A stretch of 64,000 nt of DNA, from NCBI RefSeq assembly GCF_030269365.1, contig NZ_BSTF01000003.1:310001-374000 (forward strand), in the 5' to 3' direction. Made by a program: the position numbers and the translations under genes. Below, one piece after another: positions 1 through 8,430 of the stretch (its first letter is position 1; every line of letters begins with the position of its first letter). Source of the DNA: Lentzea sp. NBRC 102530. Its GTDB lineage: Bacteria; Actinomycetota; Actinomycetes; Mycobacteriales; Pseudonocardiaceae. Under the pieces are notes generated by a model, which made no database searches, was not told the DNA's origin, and worked only from the letters and a program-made list of their open reading frames with translations.

Positions 1-103
1 ACGCGACACGACCCCCGACGTACCGCGCAATACCCCCGCCGTGCGGTGTGCATGGCTTCAGGCGTGGACGCTAAGTCGGCCGACCTGGGAAAACAAGTCT
101 CTT

Positions 104-1078
104 TTAGCTCACAATCGGCGAACTGCGCCGCTCGTAGATCAAGTCGAACCGGCTGGTGTCGGTGAGCCCGTGCCGGAGCAGTCTCGCCACGTCGACCAGG
201 TTCTTGTCGGCGCGGCACAACGGTTCGCTGACCTGGTCGAGGCACGCGTTGACCAGGTCGTCGTTGCTGGGCAGGGAAAGTCCGAAGTGGAGCTCCTCCA
301 GCCGGGCCACGAACTCGGCTCGCAGGAAGGCGATTTCCTTGTCCGTGTACACACGTTCCGCACGTCCGTGCTCCCACATCCAGAACACGAAGTCCACGAA
401 CCGCTGTCGCTCAGGCACTTCGTCGTGCGACGAGGTGCGCGCCGCGGCCAGCCGCGTGCAGTACCGCCACCACGAACGGAAGTCCGCGGGCGCTTTCGTT
501 GCCGCCCAACGAACCCGTTGCTCGACGGGCATGGCGGCGACCGCTTTCAGCTGCTGCCACACGATCTTGGGGTCGCCGTCGAACGTGATCGTGAGGTCGC
601 GCCCGAACGCCGTGCAGACCTTCTGCACGCTGCCGGGGTGGTGCTCCTCGCCCACGCCCACGAACAACGTCATCTGCGACTCCGGCGCCCAGTACTCCTG
701 GAGCCCCTGCCTCGGCCCGCCGAGCGCGACGAGGTCGACGCCGCGCCGGGTCAGCTCCGCGGCCAGGTCGTCGAACATCATCAGGCCCTCGAACCGGCCG
801 TGGTGCGCGGCGACGGCGTCGTCCACCCACTCGGGACCGTGCTCGAGCCGGTGCGCCTGCACGGCGAGGTGCTCGCCCTGCCAGCCCAGGTCGCGTCGCC
901 GGAGGTACCAGCCGACCTCGACGAGTCCGTACGAACGCCAGTAGGAGCGGCCGCTGCGGTTCTCGCCGCCGAGCCCGCCCATGACCGTGGCGGCGGCGTC
1001 CGGGCCGAGGTTGGCGTCGAGGCCGAGGACGGTGCCGGTCTGCACGACGTCCGCGAAGAAGCCGGTCTTCCCGCTCAC
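104..1078 (-). CDS. Conserved hypothetical protein, coupled to msrA
   Basis: A 324-residue soluble protein with no signal peptide or membrane segment. The N-terminus ([18 protein letters not shown]) is followed by a mixed alpha/beta-looking region with many aromatic residues ([15 protein letters not shown]). I recall similar uncharacterised proteins in other actinomycetes but no assigned function, and no catalytic motif is obvious. The GTG start overlaps the msrA stop by 4 nt (GTGA), so the two genes are very likely translationally coupled. This could be an accessory or immunity-type protein, but nothing in the sequence proves it. Confidence 0.75.
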   Translation of the reverse strand: MSGKTGFFADVVQTGTVLGLDANLGPDAAATVMGGLGGENRSGRSYWRSYGLVEVGWYLRRRDLGWQGEHLAVQAHRLEHGPEWVDDAVAAHHGRFEGLMMFDDLAAELTRRGVDLVALGGPRQGLQEYWAPESQMTLFVGVGEEHHPGSVQKVCTAFGRDLTITFDGDPKIVWQQLKAVAAMPVEQRVRWAATKAPADFRSWWRYCTRLAAARTSSHDEVPERQRFVDFVFWMWEHGRAERVYTDKEIAFLRAEFVARLEELHFGLSLPSNDDLVNACLDQVSEPLCRADKNLVDVARLLRHGLTDTSRFDLIYERRSSPIVS

Positions 1079-1746
1079 CGCGGGGCGTCGACGTTCAGGC
1101 CCACCGGGCAGCTGACGCCCGTGCCGCCCAACCCGCAGTAGCCGTAGGGGTTCTTCACGTCCGACAGGTACTGCTGGTGGTAGTCCTCGGCGTAGTAGAA
1201 CTCGCCGAGCTCCTCCACCGTCGTCGTGATCTTCCGGGCACCGGCGGCATCGAGCGCCTGCTGGTAAACGTTCAGCGAAGCTTCAGCCGTGACGCGCTGG
1301 CCCTCGTCGGCCACGAGCACCAGAGATCGGTACTGGGTGCCGATGTCGGCTCCCTGCCGCATTCCCTGGGTCGGGTCGTGGCCCTCCCAGAACACCCGCA
1401 GCAGCTCCGCGAACGGCAGCGCGGTGGGGTCGAAGACGACCAGGACCACCTCTGCGTGGCCGGTCAGGCCGGAGCAGACTTCCTCGTAGGTGGGGTTCGG
1501 GGTGGTGCCGCCCGCGTAGCCGACGGCGGTGGTCCAGACGCCCGGCGTCTGCCAGAAAAGGCGTTCGGCGCCCCAGAAGCAGCCGAGTCCGAGGACGGCG
1601 GTCCGATGACCGGACGGGAAGGGCGGCTGGAGCGGCCGGTCCGTGAACACCGCGTGGGACGGCGCCACCTGCAGCGGTTCAGTTCGGCCCGGTAGAGCGT
1701 CTGCCGGGGCCACCACCTGCGGTTTGTTGCGTCCGAACCAGGCCAT
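1075..1746 (-). CDS. msrA: Peptide-methionine (S)-S-oxide reductase MsrA
   Basis: Reduces methionine-S-sulfoxide in proteins and free methionine in the cytoplasm, with thioredoxin recycling. The signature GCFWGAE carries the catalytic Cys at about residue 56, followed by the conserved stretch GYAGG and HAEVV. Two C-terminal Cys near residues 204 and 213 ([11 protein letters not shown]) can act as resolving cysteines. The length of 223 residues, with a 50-residue N-terminal extension before the catalytic core, is normal for actinobacterial MsrA. It is first in a two-gene minus-strand unit with the unknown gene at 104-1078. Identification is secure. Confidence 0.96.
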   Translation of the reverse strand: MAWFGRNKPQVVAPADALPGRTEPLQVAPSHAVFTDRPLQPPFPSGHRTAVLGLGCFWGAERLFWQTPGVWTTAVGYAGGTTPNPTYEEVCSGLTGHAEVVLVVFDPTALPFAELLRVFWEGHDPTQGMRQGADIGTQYRSLVLVADEGQRVTAEASLNVYQQALDAAGARKITTTVEELGEFYYAEDYHQQYLSDVKNPYGYCGLGGTGVSCPVGLNVDAPR

Positions 1747-1869
1747 GCGGCCAATATATCGGTGCGAAGCGCCACAACCAGGTCACGACTTGAGAGGCCC
1801 GCACGAAGGCCTTACAGGACACGGGCACAATGTCCGAGTCTCATGTTCGCGCGGAAGGGGGTGCCAGGG

Positions 1870-2973
1870 GTGACCTGGCAAGACGAGCTGCAGAAGCTCG
1901 ACAACGAACTCGCCTCTGGTCGGATCTCGGCTGACGACTACCGACGTCGCCGGGACGAGATCCTCTCCGGTTCTGCGGGTGGTGCACCTGCTCAGGCGGC
2001 ACCTCAGGCTCCGTTCGCTCCCCCGTTCAAGTGGGAGGCGAAGCCGCCCAGCGCCTCGAACTCGGACGCCACCCAGGTGGTCCCGAACCAGGCGCCGCCC
2101 CAGCAGCAGCCGCAGCAGCAGAACCCCAACCCGGACGCCACGCAGGTGGTGAACACGCAGAACCGGTCGAGCGACGCGGAGCGGACGCAGTACGTCACGC
2201 CCGTGCAGCCCGGTCCCGGCGGGTGGGGCCAGCCCCAGCAACAGCAGTCGGCGCCGCCGCCGTGGATCGGTGGCGACTTCGACGCGATCAACCAGCCCTC
2301 GCCGGGCTGGAGCCACGGACCCGAGGTCTTCGACGAGGGTTCCAAGGGCGGCAAGGGCAAGGTCATCGGCATCGTGCTGGCCGTGGTCCTGCTGGCCGGT
2401 CTCGGTTTCGGCGCCTACTGGCTGTGGGGCCGGGGCGGCACCGACACCACCGCCGGTGGCACCACGACCACGACGTCGACCAGCACCACGCCGAGCGCGC
2501 CGCCGGACCCGTTGCCCGCGGGCAAGCTGCCCGGCAAGGTCGCCGAGAACAAGCAGGTCAAGGACTTCACCCCGGTTCCGACGCTCAAGTACCTGCTCGA
2601 CAGCGAGGTGCTGTCCTACAACGTCGCCGGCGCGACCAAGACCAAGCTCGTCCAGTTCACGACGGACGACGGTTCCAAGGGCATCCTGCTGATCGTCCAG
2701 GCCAAGGACGCCGCGGCCGCCAAGACCGCCGCCAAGGAACTGGCCGACATCCAGATCAACAACGGCATGACCGAGGCCACGGGCGCGCCCAACGGCGTGC
2801 TGGTCGGCAACCTCGAGGCCAAGGCTCCGGACAACGCCCGCGTGCGTGGTCACTACACGAGCAAGGACCTCATCATCCGGCTCGACATGTCCTCCAAGAC
2901 GACCGAAGCCGCGCAGAAGAACTTCAAGGACGCCCTCGACGCGCAGTTGAAGGCCCTGTCTGCCGATGAGTGA
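1870..2973 (+). CDS. Membrane protein: cytoplasmic SHOCT-like/Gln-rich part, one TM helix, extracytoplasmic domain
   Basis: A 367-residue protein of unknown function. Residues 1-35 resemble a short SHOCT-like oligomerisation helix (LASGRISADDYRRRRDEI). A Pro/Gln-rich linker follows with repeated Thr motifs (DATQVV twice, then ERTQYV), then a glycine/lysine stretch and one membrane helix at about 165-187. A Thr-rich stalk leads to an outside domain of about 145 residues that is homologous to the C-terminal domain of the 6735-7391 product. GTG 1870 is chosen because the purine-rich GGAAGGGGG ends about 9 nt upstream; in-frame alternatives are ATG 1843 and GTG 1861. The stop overlaps the next gene by 8 nt, so the genes are coupled. 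The Thr motifs look like possible kinase/FHA sites (inference). Confidence 0.8.
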   Translation: MTWQDELQKLDNELASGRISADDYRRRRDEILSGSAGGAPAQAAPQAPFAPPFKWEAKPPSASNSDATQVVPNQAPPQQQPQQQNPNPDATQVVNTQNRSSDAERTQYVTPVQPGPGGWGQPQQQQSAPPPWIGGDFDAINQPSPGWSHGPEVFDEGSKGGKGKVIGIVLAVVLLAGLGFGAYWLWGRGGTDTTAGGTTTTTSTSTTPSAPPDPLPAGKLPGKVAENKQVKDFTPVPTLKYLLDSEVLSYNVAGATKTKLVQFTTDDGSKGILLIVQAKDAAAAKTAAKELADIQINNGMTEATGAPNGVLVGNLEAKAPDNARVRGHYTSKDLIIRLDMSSKTTEAAQKNFKDALDAQLKALSADE

Positions 2974-5900
2974 CGAGCGCCGGGTCACCGCCTGCACGGT
3001 GGTGGCCGGCAACTACCTGCCCGCTGCCCGCGTCCTCGCCACCTCGTACCTGGAGCACCACCCCGGTCACCACTTCGTCATCGCTGTCATCGACGCGGAG
3101 TGGGACCGGACCGAGGAGCAGAACGGCTGGACGATCGTCGGTCCCGGCACCGCCGGGATCGGCGAGGACGACTACTTCCGCATGGCCACCGGCTACTCGG
3201 TCACCGAGCTCGCCACGGCCGTGAAGCCCTACCTGCTGCGTGAGCTGCGCAAGTCCAGCGATGTCGTCATGTACATCGACCCGGACATCGAGGTCTTCGC
3301 CCCGATGCCCGAGCTCGCGGACCTGGCGATGGCGCACGGCATCGTGCTCACGCCGCACTTCCTGCAGCCGCTGCCCCGCGACGGCAAGGAGCCCAGCGAG
3401 GCCGCGATCATGGGGTCCGGCATCTTCAACCTGGGCTTCGTCGCGACGGGTCCGGGTTCGGAGGCGTTCCTCGACTTCTGGGCCGAACGCCTGCGCCACG
3501 ACGCGATCGTCGCGCCGCACAGGCAGCTCTTCACCGACCAGCGCTGGGTCGACCAGGTCCCGGCGTTGTTCCCGAACACCGTGCTGCGCGATCCCGGCTT
3601 CAACGTCGCCTACTGGAACGTCCACGAGCGTCCGGTGCGCGAGGAGAACGGCGTGTTCACCGCGGGCGGGGAACCGTTGCGGTTCTTCCACTACAGCGGT
3701 TACCGCCCCGAACGCCCGTGGATCCTGACGAGCCACGCGCCGTTCAAGCCCCGTGTGCTGCTGTCCGAACACCCGGTCGTGCGTCAGCTGTGCGATTCGT
3801 ACGGCGCCAAGCTCAAGGCGAACGGCTACGCGCAGACGCTGGAGTCGATCCCCTACGGCTTCGCGAAGGCCGCGGACGGCACCAAGATCACCCCGGCGAT
3901 GCGGACGCTGTTCCGCGACGCGTGGGTGAAGGCGGAGCGCGAGAAGGAGGACGCGCCGCCGCACGCGTTCGACGCCGAGCACCACGCCGCGCTCAAGCAG
4001 TGGCTGACCGAACTGCCCGAGAACGCGCCGAAGGACAGCGGCCTCAACCGGCTCGCGCTCGCCGTCTGGGAGTCGCGGGCCGACCTGCAGATGGCGTTCC
4101 CCGCACCGCACGGCGCGGACGCGGAGGGCTTCCGGAGCTGGTGCCGCACCAGTGGCATCCGCGAGGAGGCGTTGCCGGCGTGGGCGCTGCCCGGCGAACC
4201 GGCTCAGCTCAAGGAGCCCGTGGACGCGTTCGGCGTCAACGTCGTCGGCTACCTGACGGCGGAGCTCGGTGTCGGCGAGATGGCCAGGATCGTGCACGAC
4301 GCGATCGACCAGGCGGGCGTGCCCGTCGCGTCGGTCGTCGAGGACGAGCTGGTCACCAACCGCAAGGGCATCGACCGGCCGGGCACCGTCGGCGAGCCGC
4401 GCTTCCCGGTCAGCCTGCTGTGCGTGAACGCCGACCAGACGCAGGCCGTGCTCCGGCACCGCCCGCAGGTCGGTCACCACCGCTACCGGATCGGCCTCTG
4501 GGCGTGGGAGCTCGAGGACTTCCCCGAGCACATGCACGCCGCGTTCCGCGAGGTCGACGAGGTGTGGACGGTCAGCGACTTCGTCCGCGACGCGCTGACC
4601 AGGCACTCGCCGGTGCCGGTCAAGACGATCCCGGTGCCGGTGCGCGATCCGGGTGAGCCGGACCGCCGTCCTGACCCGGCGCAGGCGCGGTTCCTGTTCG
4701 CGTTCGACTTCGCGAGCATCGGCGAGCGCAAGAACCCGTGGGGCGTCGTGACGGCGTTCCAGAAGGCCTTCGAGGGACGCGACGACGTCCGGCTCGTGCT
4801 GAAGGCGATCAACGGCGCGAAGCACCCGCACACCGCGGAGAAGCTGCGCGTGCTGATCGCGGACGACGACCGGATCGAACTCGTCGAGCGCTACCTGAGC
4901 GTGGCCGAGCTGGACGAGCTGTACGCGACGAGCACCGCCTACGTGTCGTTGCACCGCAGCGAGGGCTTCGGCCTGACCGTCGCCGAGGCGATGGCCCGCG
5001 CGCTGCCGGTGATCTCCACGGACTACTCCAGCACCACGGAGTTCCTGGACGAGCGCACCGGCTGGCCCGTCCCGTACCGGCTCGTCCCGGTGGGCAAGGG
5101 CAACTACCCGTACCCGGAGGACTCGCACTGGGCGGATCCCGACCTCGACGCCGCGGCCGCCGCGATGCGTGAGGTCGCGGACAACCCGGAAGAGGCCGCA
5201 CGGCGCGGTAAGGCTGCACGCACGCACGTCCTGCGCACGAGGTCGATGCGCGACGCGGCGACGTGGATGCGCGAGCAGCTCGAAGCGGCCTACCAGATCT
5301 GGAAGTCCCCGCACGCGTCCCAGACCGGGCAGAAGATCGACGACCCGCTGCAGCCGTTGCGCGACTCCCGGCAGGCTCTGCTGTGGCGGGCGGAGGTGGG
5401 CACCGCGTCCCGCATCCCGCTCGCCCCGGTGCTGCGCAAGGCGGTCCTGCGTTCGATCGACCACTACGACGTGCACCAGCGCAAGGTGCTCGGCGCGGTC
5501 GTCGACGGCGTGGAGCACACGCTCGGCTCGATGATGGCGCGGCTGGAGGCGGTCGAACGCGACACCGAACGGCTCACGCTGATCGAGCACGAGATCTCGG
5601 ACCTCGCCGACCAGGGCCGTGAGCTGGGCGAGGACTTCGCCCGGCTGGACAAGTCCGTCACGGACCTCGCCGCCGACCGGGGTGACGAGCTCGCCGCCGC
5701 CATCGACGAACGCCTGGGCAAGGTCTGGGAACGGCTCGAGGCGAGCGACCGCAAGACGTTCGAGATGTTCGCCGACCGGGACCGCAGGCTGGACGACGAC
5801 GAGGCGCGGTTCGCGCACGTGGTCGAGGACGTCGAGGCGGTCTACCAGGTGCAACGCCTCCGGCACGCCCCCGTGCCGCCGGACGCCGACGTGGTCGTGT

Positions 5901-6646
5901 GCGACGCGGGCACGTTGCTCATGCCGAAGGACGCCGTGGTGTTCCCGTGGCTGCAACACCACCGTTCGTGGGAGATCGGCGAGGCCGATCTCATGGCGGA
6001 ACTGGTGGGCGACGGCACGTTCCTCGACATCGGCGCGCACGTCGGCTATCACACGTTGCGGCTGCTCCAGCGCACGTCGGGCATGGCGGGCGCGGTCGCG
6101 GTGGAGGCCAACCCGGTCAACGCCGACTTCCTGAGCCGCAACGTGCGGGTCAACATCGGCGACCGGGCTCCGGTCACCGTGCTGGCCATGGCCGCGTGGG
6201 ACTCGGAGACCGAGATCCGCCTGGTGCAGGCCGAGGAGAACAACAGCGGCGACTACCGGGCCCACGAGGGTTCGGGTGCCGGCGTGGTGATCCCGGCGGT
6301 CCGGCTCGACGGCCGCGACGAGGTGACCTCGCAGCGGATCTCGCTGGTCAAGATCGACCTGCAGGGCCGTGACCACCGGGCGTTGAACGGGCTCACCGGC
6401 ATCGTCGAACGGGACAGGCCGCACGTCGTGTGCGAGTTCGACCCCGGCGCGATCGAGGAGCTCGGCGACGACCCGGCCGAGGTGCTGGCCGAGTACCGGG
6501 CGCTGGGCTACGACCCGTCACCGGTGCGGGAGAACGGGACCACGGGTGGTGACTACACGGACGCGGAGCTGATCTCCGAGGCGATCAACTCGGAGTCCGG
6601 GTTCACGACTTTGTGGCTGCGACCCAGCTCACCTGCGCAAAGCTAG
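2966..6646 (+). CDS. Multidomain glycosyltransferase (GT-A + GT-B) with C-terminal FkbM methyltransferase
   Basis: A 1226-residue cytoplasmic protein without membrane segments. Residues 1 to about 290 look like a GT-A glycosyltransferase, with a metal-binding DPD motif in MYIDPDIEVF. Residues about 420-790 form a GT-B (GT4-like) transferase starting at VGYLTAELGVGEMAR and carrying the sugar-nucleotide binding pattern HRSEGFGLTVAEAMA. Residues about 800-960 are a charged helical or coiled-coil linker. From about 1010 to the end is an FkbM-type SAM-dependent methyltransferase (FLDIGAHVGYHT, later VKIDLQG). The protein probably adds and methylates sugars on an envelope glycan; donor and acceptor cannot be read from sequence. 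It overlaps the preceding membrane-protein gene by 8 nt. Confidence 0.85.
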   Translation: MSDERRVTACTVVAGNYLPAARVLATSYLEHHPGHHFVIAVIDAEWDRTEEQNGWTIVGPGTAGIGEDDYFRMATGYSVTELATAVKPYLLRELRKSSDVVMYIDPDIEVFAPMPELADLAMAHGIVLTPHFLQPLPRDGKEPSEAAIMGSGIFNLGFVATGPGSEAFLDFWAERLRHDAIVAPHRQLFTDQRWVDQVPALFPNTVLRDPGFNVAYWNVHERPVREENGVFTAGGEPLRFFHYSGYRPERPWILTSHAPFKPRVLLSEHPVVRQLCDSYGAKLKANGYAQTLESIPYGFAKAADGTKITPAMRTLFRDAWVKAEREKEDAPPHAFDAEHHAALKQWLTELPENAPKDSGLNRLALAVWESRADLQMAFPAPHGADAEGFRSWCRTSGIREEALPAWALPGEPAQLKEPVDAFGVNVVGYLTAELGVGEMARIVHDAIDQAGVPVASVVEDELVTNRKGIDRPGTVGEPRFPVSLLCVNADQTQAVLRHRPQVGHHRYRIGLWAWELEDFPEHMHAAFREVDEVWTVSDFVRDALTRHSPVPVKTIPVPVRDPGEPDRRPDPAQARFLFAFDFASIGERKNPWGVVTAFQKAFEGRDDVRLVLKAINGAKHPHTAEKLRVLIADDDRIELVERYLSVAELDELYATSTAYVSLHRSEGFGLTVAEAMARALPVISTDYSSTTEFLDERTGWPVPYRLVPVGKGNYPYPEDSHWADPDLDAAAAAMREVADNPEEAARRGKAARTHVLRTRSMRDAATWMREQLEAAYQIWKSPHASQTGQKIDDPLQPLRDSRQALLWRAEVGTASRIPLAPVLRKAVLRSIDHYDVHQRKVLGAVVDGVEHTLGSMMARLEAVERDTERLTLIEHEISDLADQGRELGEDFARLDKSVTDLAADRGDELAAAIDERLGKVWERLEASDRKTFEMFADRDRRLDDDEARFAHVVEDVEAVYQVQRLRHAPVPPDADVVVCDAGTLLMPKDAVVFPWLQHHRSWEIGEADLMAELVGDGTFLDIGAHVGYHTLRLLQRTSGMAGAVAVEANPVNADFLSRNVRVNIGDRAPVTVLAMAAWDSETEIRLVQAEENNSGDYRAHEGSGAGVVIPAVRLDGRDEVTSQRISLVKIDLQGRDHRALNGLTGIVERDRPHVVCEFDPGAIEELGDDPAEVLAEYRALGYDPSPVRENGTTGGDYTDAELISEAINSESGFTTLWLRPSSPAQS

Positions 6647-6676
6647 GAAATTTGGCGTAACGTCCTGCGACAATCG

Positions 6677-6704
6677 ACGGGTGGCGACGAAGGTTGCCAC
6701 CCGT
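6677..6704 (+). terminator. Hairpin downstream of the glycosyltransferase gene
   Basis: Nine-base perfect stem ACGGGTGGC/GCCACCCGT with a 10-nt loop, followed by a T-richer stretch (TCGTCGTCTTC). It lies between the glycosyltransferase stop and the proposed GTG 6735 start of the next gene. It may act as a weak terminator or attenuator, and it argues against the upstream GTG 6681 start, which would put the hairpin inside the coding region. Confidence 0.5.
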
Positions 6705-6734
6705 TCGTCGTCTTCTGGGGGAAGGATTGACCGC

Positions 6735-7391
6735 GTGGAGGACGGTCGTCGCAACGTCCGGCCTGCCCGGCTGCTGAGTGCGCTCGCGGTCGTCGTCGCG
6801 CTGGCGGGTGTCGCGTTCGGGGGGTGGCTGATCTGGGGAGGACAGCCGTTGCCCGCGACCGCGCGCAACCTCGAACCGACCGGCGAGGAAGGCCGGCTGG
6901 CCGCTGATCCGCTGGCCCTGGCGGACTTCGACTCCGGGCTGGAGAGCTACGCGTTCGTGCGCAGCTGGCCGGAGGTCGAGAACATGCAGTTCCTCAGCCC
7001 GGTGGAGATCGACACCTACGAGGCGGGGGACGCCGGCGCGGCTCGCGTGGCCGTCTCGTCGCGCCGTCCGGAGGGCAAGGTCATCGTGGCGGTCGTGCAA
7101 CTGCGTGACCGGGACGCGGCGATCGCGGCTGCCGACGGGCTCGACGCGTACCAGTTCGAGGCGGGGTTCCAGCGGCGTGATCCGGAGCCCGCGTCCGTGC
7201 AGCGGCAGGCGGAGGTGTTCCCGGTGAGCGGGACGTCCGACCCGGAACGCAAGCCGGTCGTGCGCGCGCACTACGTCCACGGCGACCTGGTGGTGCGGCT
7301 GGAGTTGCACGCCAACACCGCCGAGGACGCGCGGGACCGGTTCGGCGCTCTGCTCGAGCGCCAGCTGAAGGTGTTGCCCGCCGATGGTTGA
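6735..7391 (+). CDS. Single-pass membrane protein, paralogue of the 1870-2973 product
   Basis: A 218-residue protein with a short basic N-terminus, a membrane helix at about 11-31 and an extracytoplasmic domain. Its last about 150 residues align with the C-terminal domain of the 1870-2973 protein: shared elements include GKVIVAVVQLRDRDAA versus GILLIVQAKDAAAA, then VRAHYVHGDLVVRLEL versus VRGHYTSKDLIIRLDM, and LPADG versus LSADE at the ends. GTG 6735 is preferred because GGGGGAAGGA sits 8 nt upstream; GTG 6681 in the same frame has no such site. The stop overlaps the next gene by 8 nt. Function is unknown; it is probably a partner in the same envelope pathway. Confidence 0.8.
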   Translation: MEDGRRNVRPARLLSALAVVVALAGVAFGGWLIWGGQPLPATARNLEPTGEEGRLAADPLALADFDSGLESYAFVRSWPEVENMQFLSPVEIDTYEAGDAGAARVAVSSRRPEGKVIVAVVQLRDRDAAIAAADGLDAYQFEAGFQRRDPEPASVQRQAEVFPVSGTSDPERKPVVRAHYVHGDLVVRLELHANTAEDARDRFGALLERQLKVLPADG

Positions 7392-8430
7392 CCAGGTGGT
7401 GCGGACCGAACGCGTGGCCGGGCTGTCGGTGCTCGCGGCGGCGGGGGTCGTCCTCGTCGGCTACAGCTACCTCTTCGGGCTCTGGACGAGCCGGTACGGG
7501 CAGTCGCCGGACCTGCTCGTGACGATCCGCGGCTGGGTGAACCAGCCGACCGGCATCGGTGAGGACTTCGGGTTCCTCGGCGTCGCGCTGCTGCTGGTGG
7601 TGGCCGGGTACGTGCTGTCGGAGTCGGCGGCACAGCGGTCGCCGCGGCAGTTCCTGACGTTGCTGGGGCGGACCGTGCTGCCGGTCGTCGTCGGCGCGGT
7701 GCTGCTCAGCACGGTGCTGGTGCTGGTGGGCGCCACGCCGTTGACCGAACCCGCCGAACCGTCGCTGTCGTTCGGCGCGGTGTTCGCGAACCTCTGGCTC
7801 GTACCGGGTCTCTTCGGGCAGCCGTCGTTGCTCGGACTCAACGCTCCTGTCACGGCTGCTTTGTTGTTCGTGCTGCTGTTGCTCGCAGTGCGGCCGTTGC
7901 TGCGCTATCCGAAGATCGCCGCGGTCGTGCAACTCGAGGTCGTCGGCGGGCTGATCCTGCTGGGCGGCTGGTCGAACGAGGTGGACGCGTCCTCGTTCCT
8001 GCACTCGCTCGGGCTGGTCGCGGGCTACCTGCCGCTGCTGCTGATCGGCCAGCTGGCCTGGATGTTCCGGTCGGGCGGGCTGAACGCGCGGTTCGGCGTC
8101 GGGTTCGGAGTGGCGAGCCTGGTGCTGCTCGTCGTGCACGACCGGTTGTTCCCGGAACTGGGTGGCTGGTGGCACCCGTTGAGCGGTGCTTATGCCGTGC
8201 TGCTGATGCTCATCGCACTGCCGCGTGGCGCTGCCGTCGCCGGCAAGGCCCCGGTGCGCTGGCTCGCGAGCCGCGCGCTGCCGTTGTTCTTCTCGATCCT
8301 GGTGGTCGGCTACGCCGTGCTCGGACTCCAGCGCGGCTGGATGCCGCTGGTGCTGGCGATCCCGATCGCATTCGCCGTGGCAGGTCTCTGCGCTGAAGGC
8401 GTGCATCGCGCCGTGGGGCGGCTGTCGTGA
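7384..8430 (+). CDS. Acyltransferase-3-like integral membrane protein lacking the catalytic Arg/His
   Basis: A 348-residue polytopic membrane protein with about 9-10 hydrophobic segments. It sits directly before two genuine acyltransferase-3 genes and has the same overall pattern. The first helix aligns with the R-x10-H catalytic motif of those neighbours (R28/H39 and R21/H32), but here the two positions are A18 and Y29. It is therefore probably not an active O-acyltransferase and may act as a transporter-like or scaffold subunit (inference). It overlaps both flanking genes (8 nt upstream, GTGA 4 nt downstream), consistent with a tightly coupled operon. Confidence 0.75.
   Translation: MVDQVVRTERVAGLSVLAAAGVVLVGYSYLFGLWTSRYGQSPDLLVTIRGWVNQPTGIGEDFGFLGVALLLVVAGYVLSESAAQRSPRQFLTLLGRTVLPVVVGAVLLSTVLVLVGATPLTEPAEPSLSFGAVFANLWLVPGLFGQPSLLGLNAPVTAALLFVLLLLAVRPLLRYPKIAAVVQLEVVGGLILLGGWSNEVDASSFLHSLGLVAGYLPLLLIGQLAWMFRSGGLNARFGVGFGVASLVLLVVHDRLFPELGGWWHPLSGAYAVLLMLIALPRGAAVAGKAPVRWLASRALPLFFSILVVGYAVLGLQRGWMPLVLAIPIAFAVAGLCAEGVHRAVGRLS

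Noticed and set aside
2924-6424. 1166-residue minus-strand open frame opposite the glycosyltransferase
   Set aside because: Its translation is Arg/His/Val-rich without motifs, and the plus strand carries clear transferase domains. It is a GC-codon shadow.
6681-6734. Upstream GTG start for the 6735 gene
   Set aside because: It lacks a ribosome site and would place a 9-bp hairpin inside the gene, whereas GTG 6735 has a strong site.
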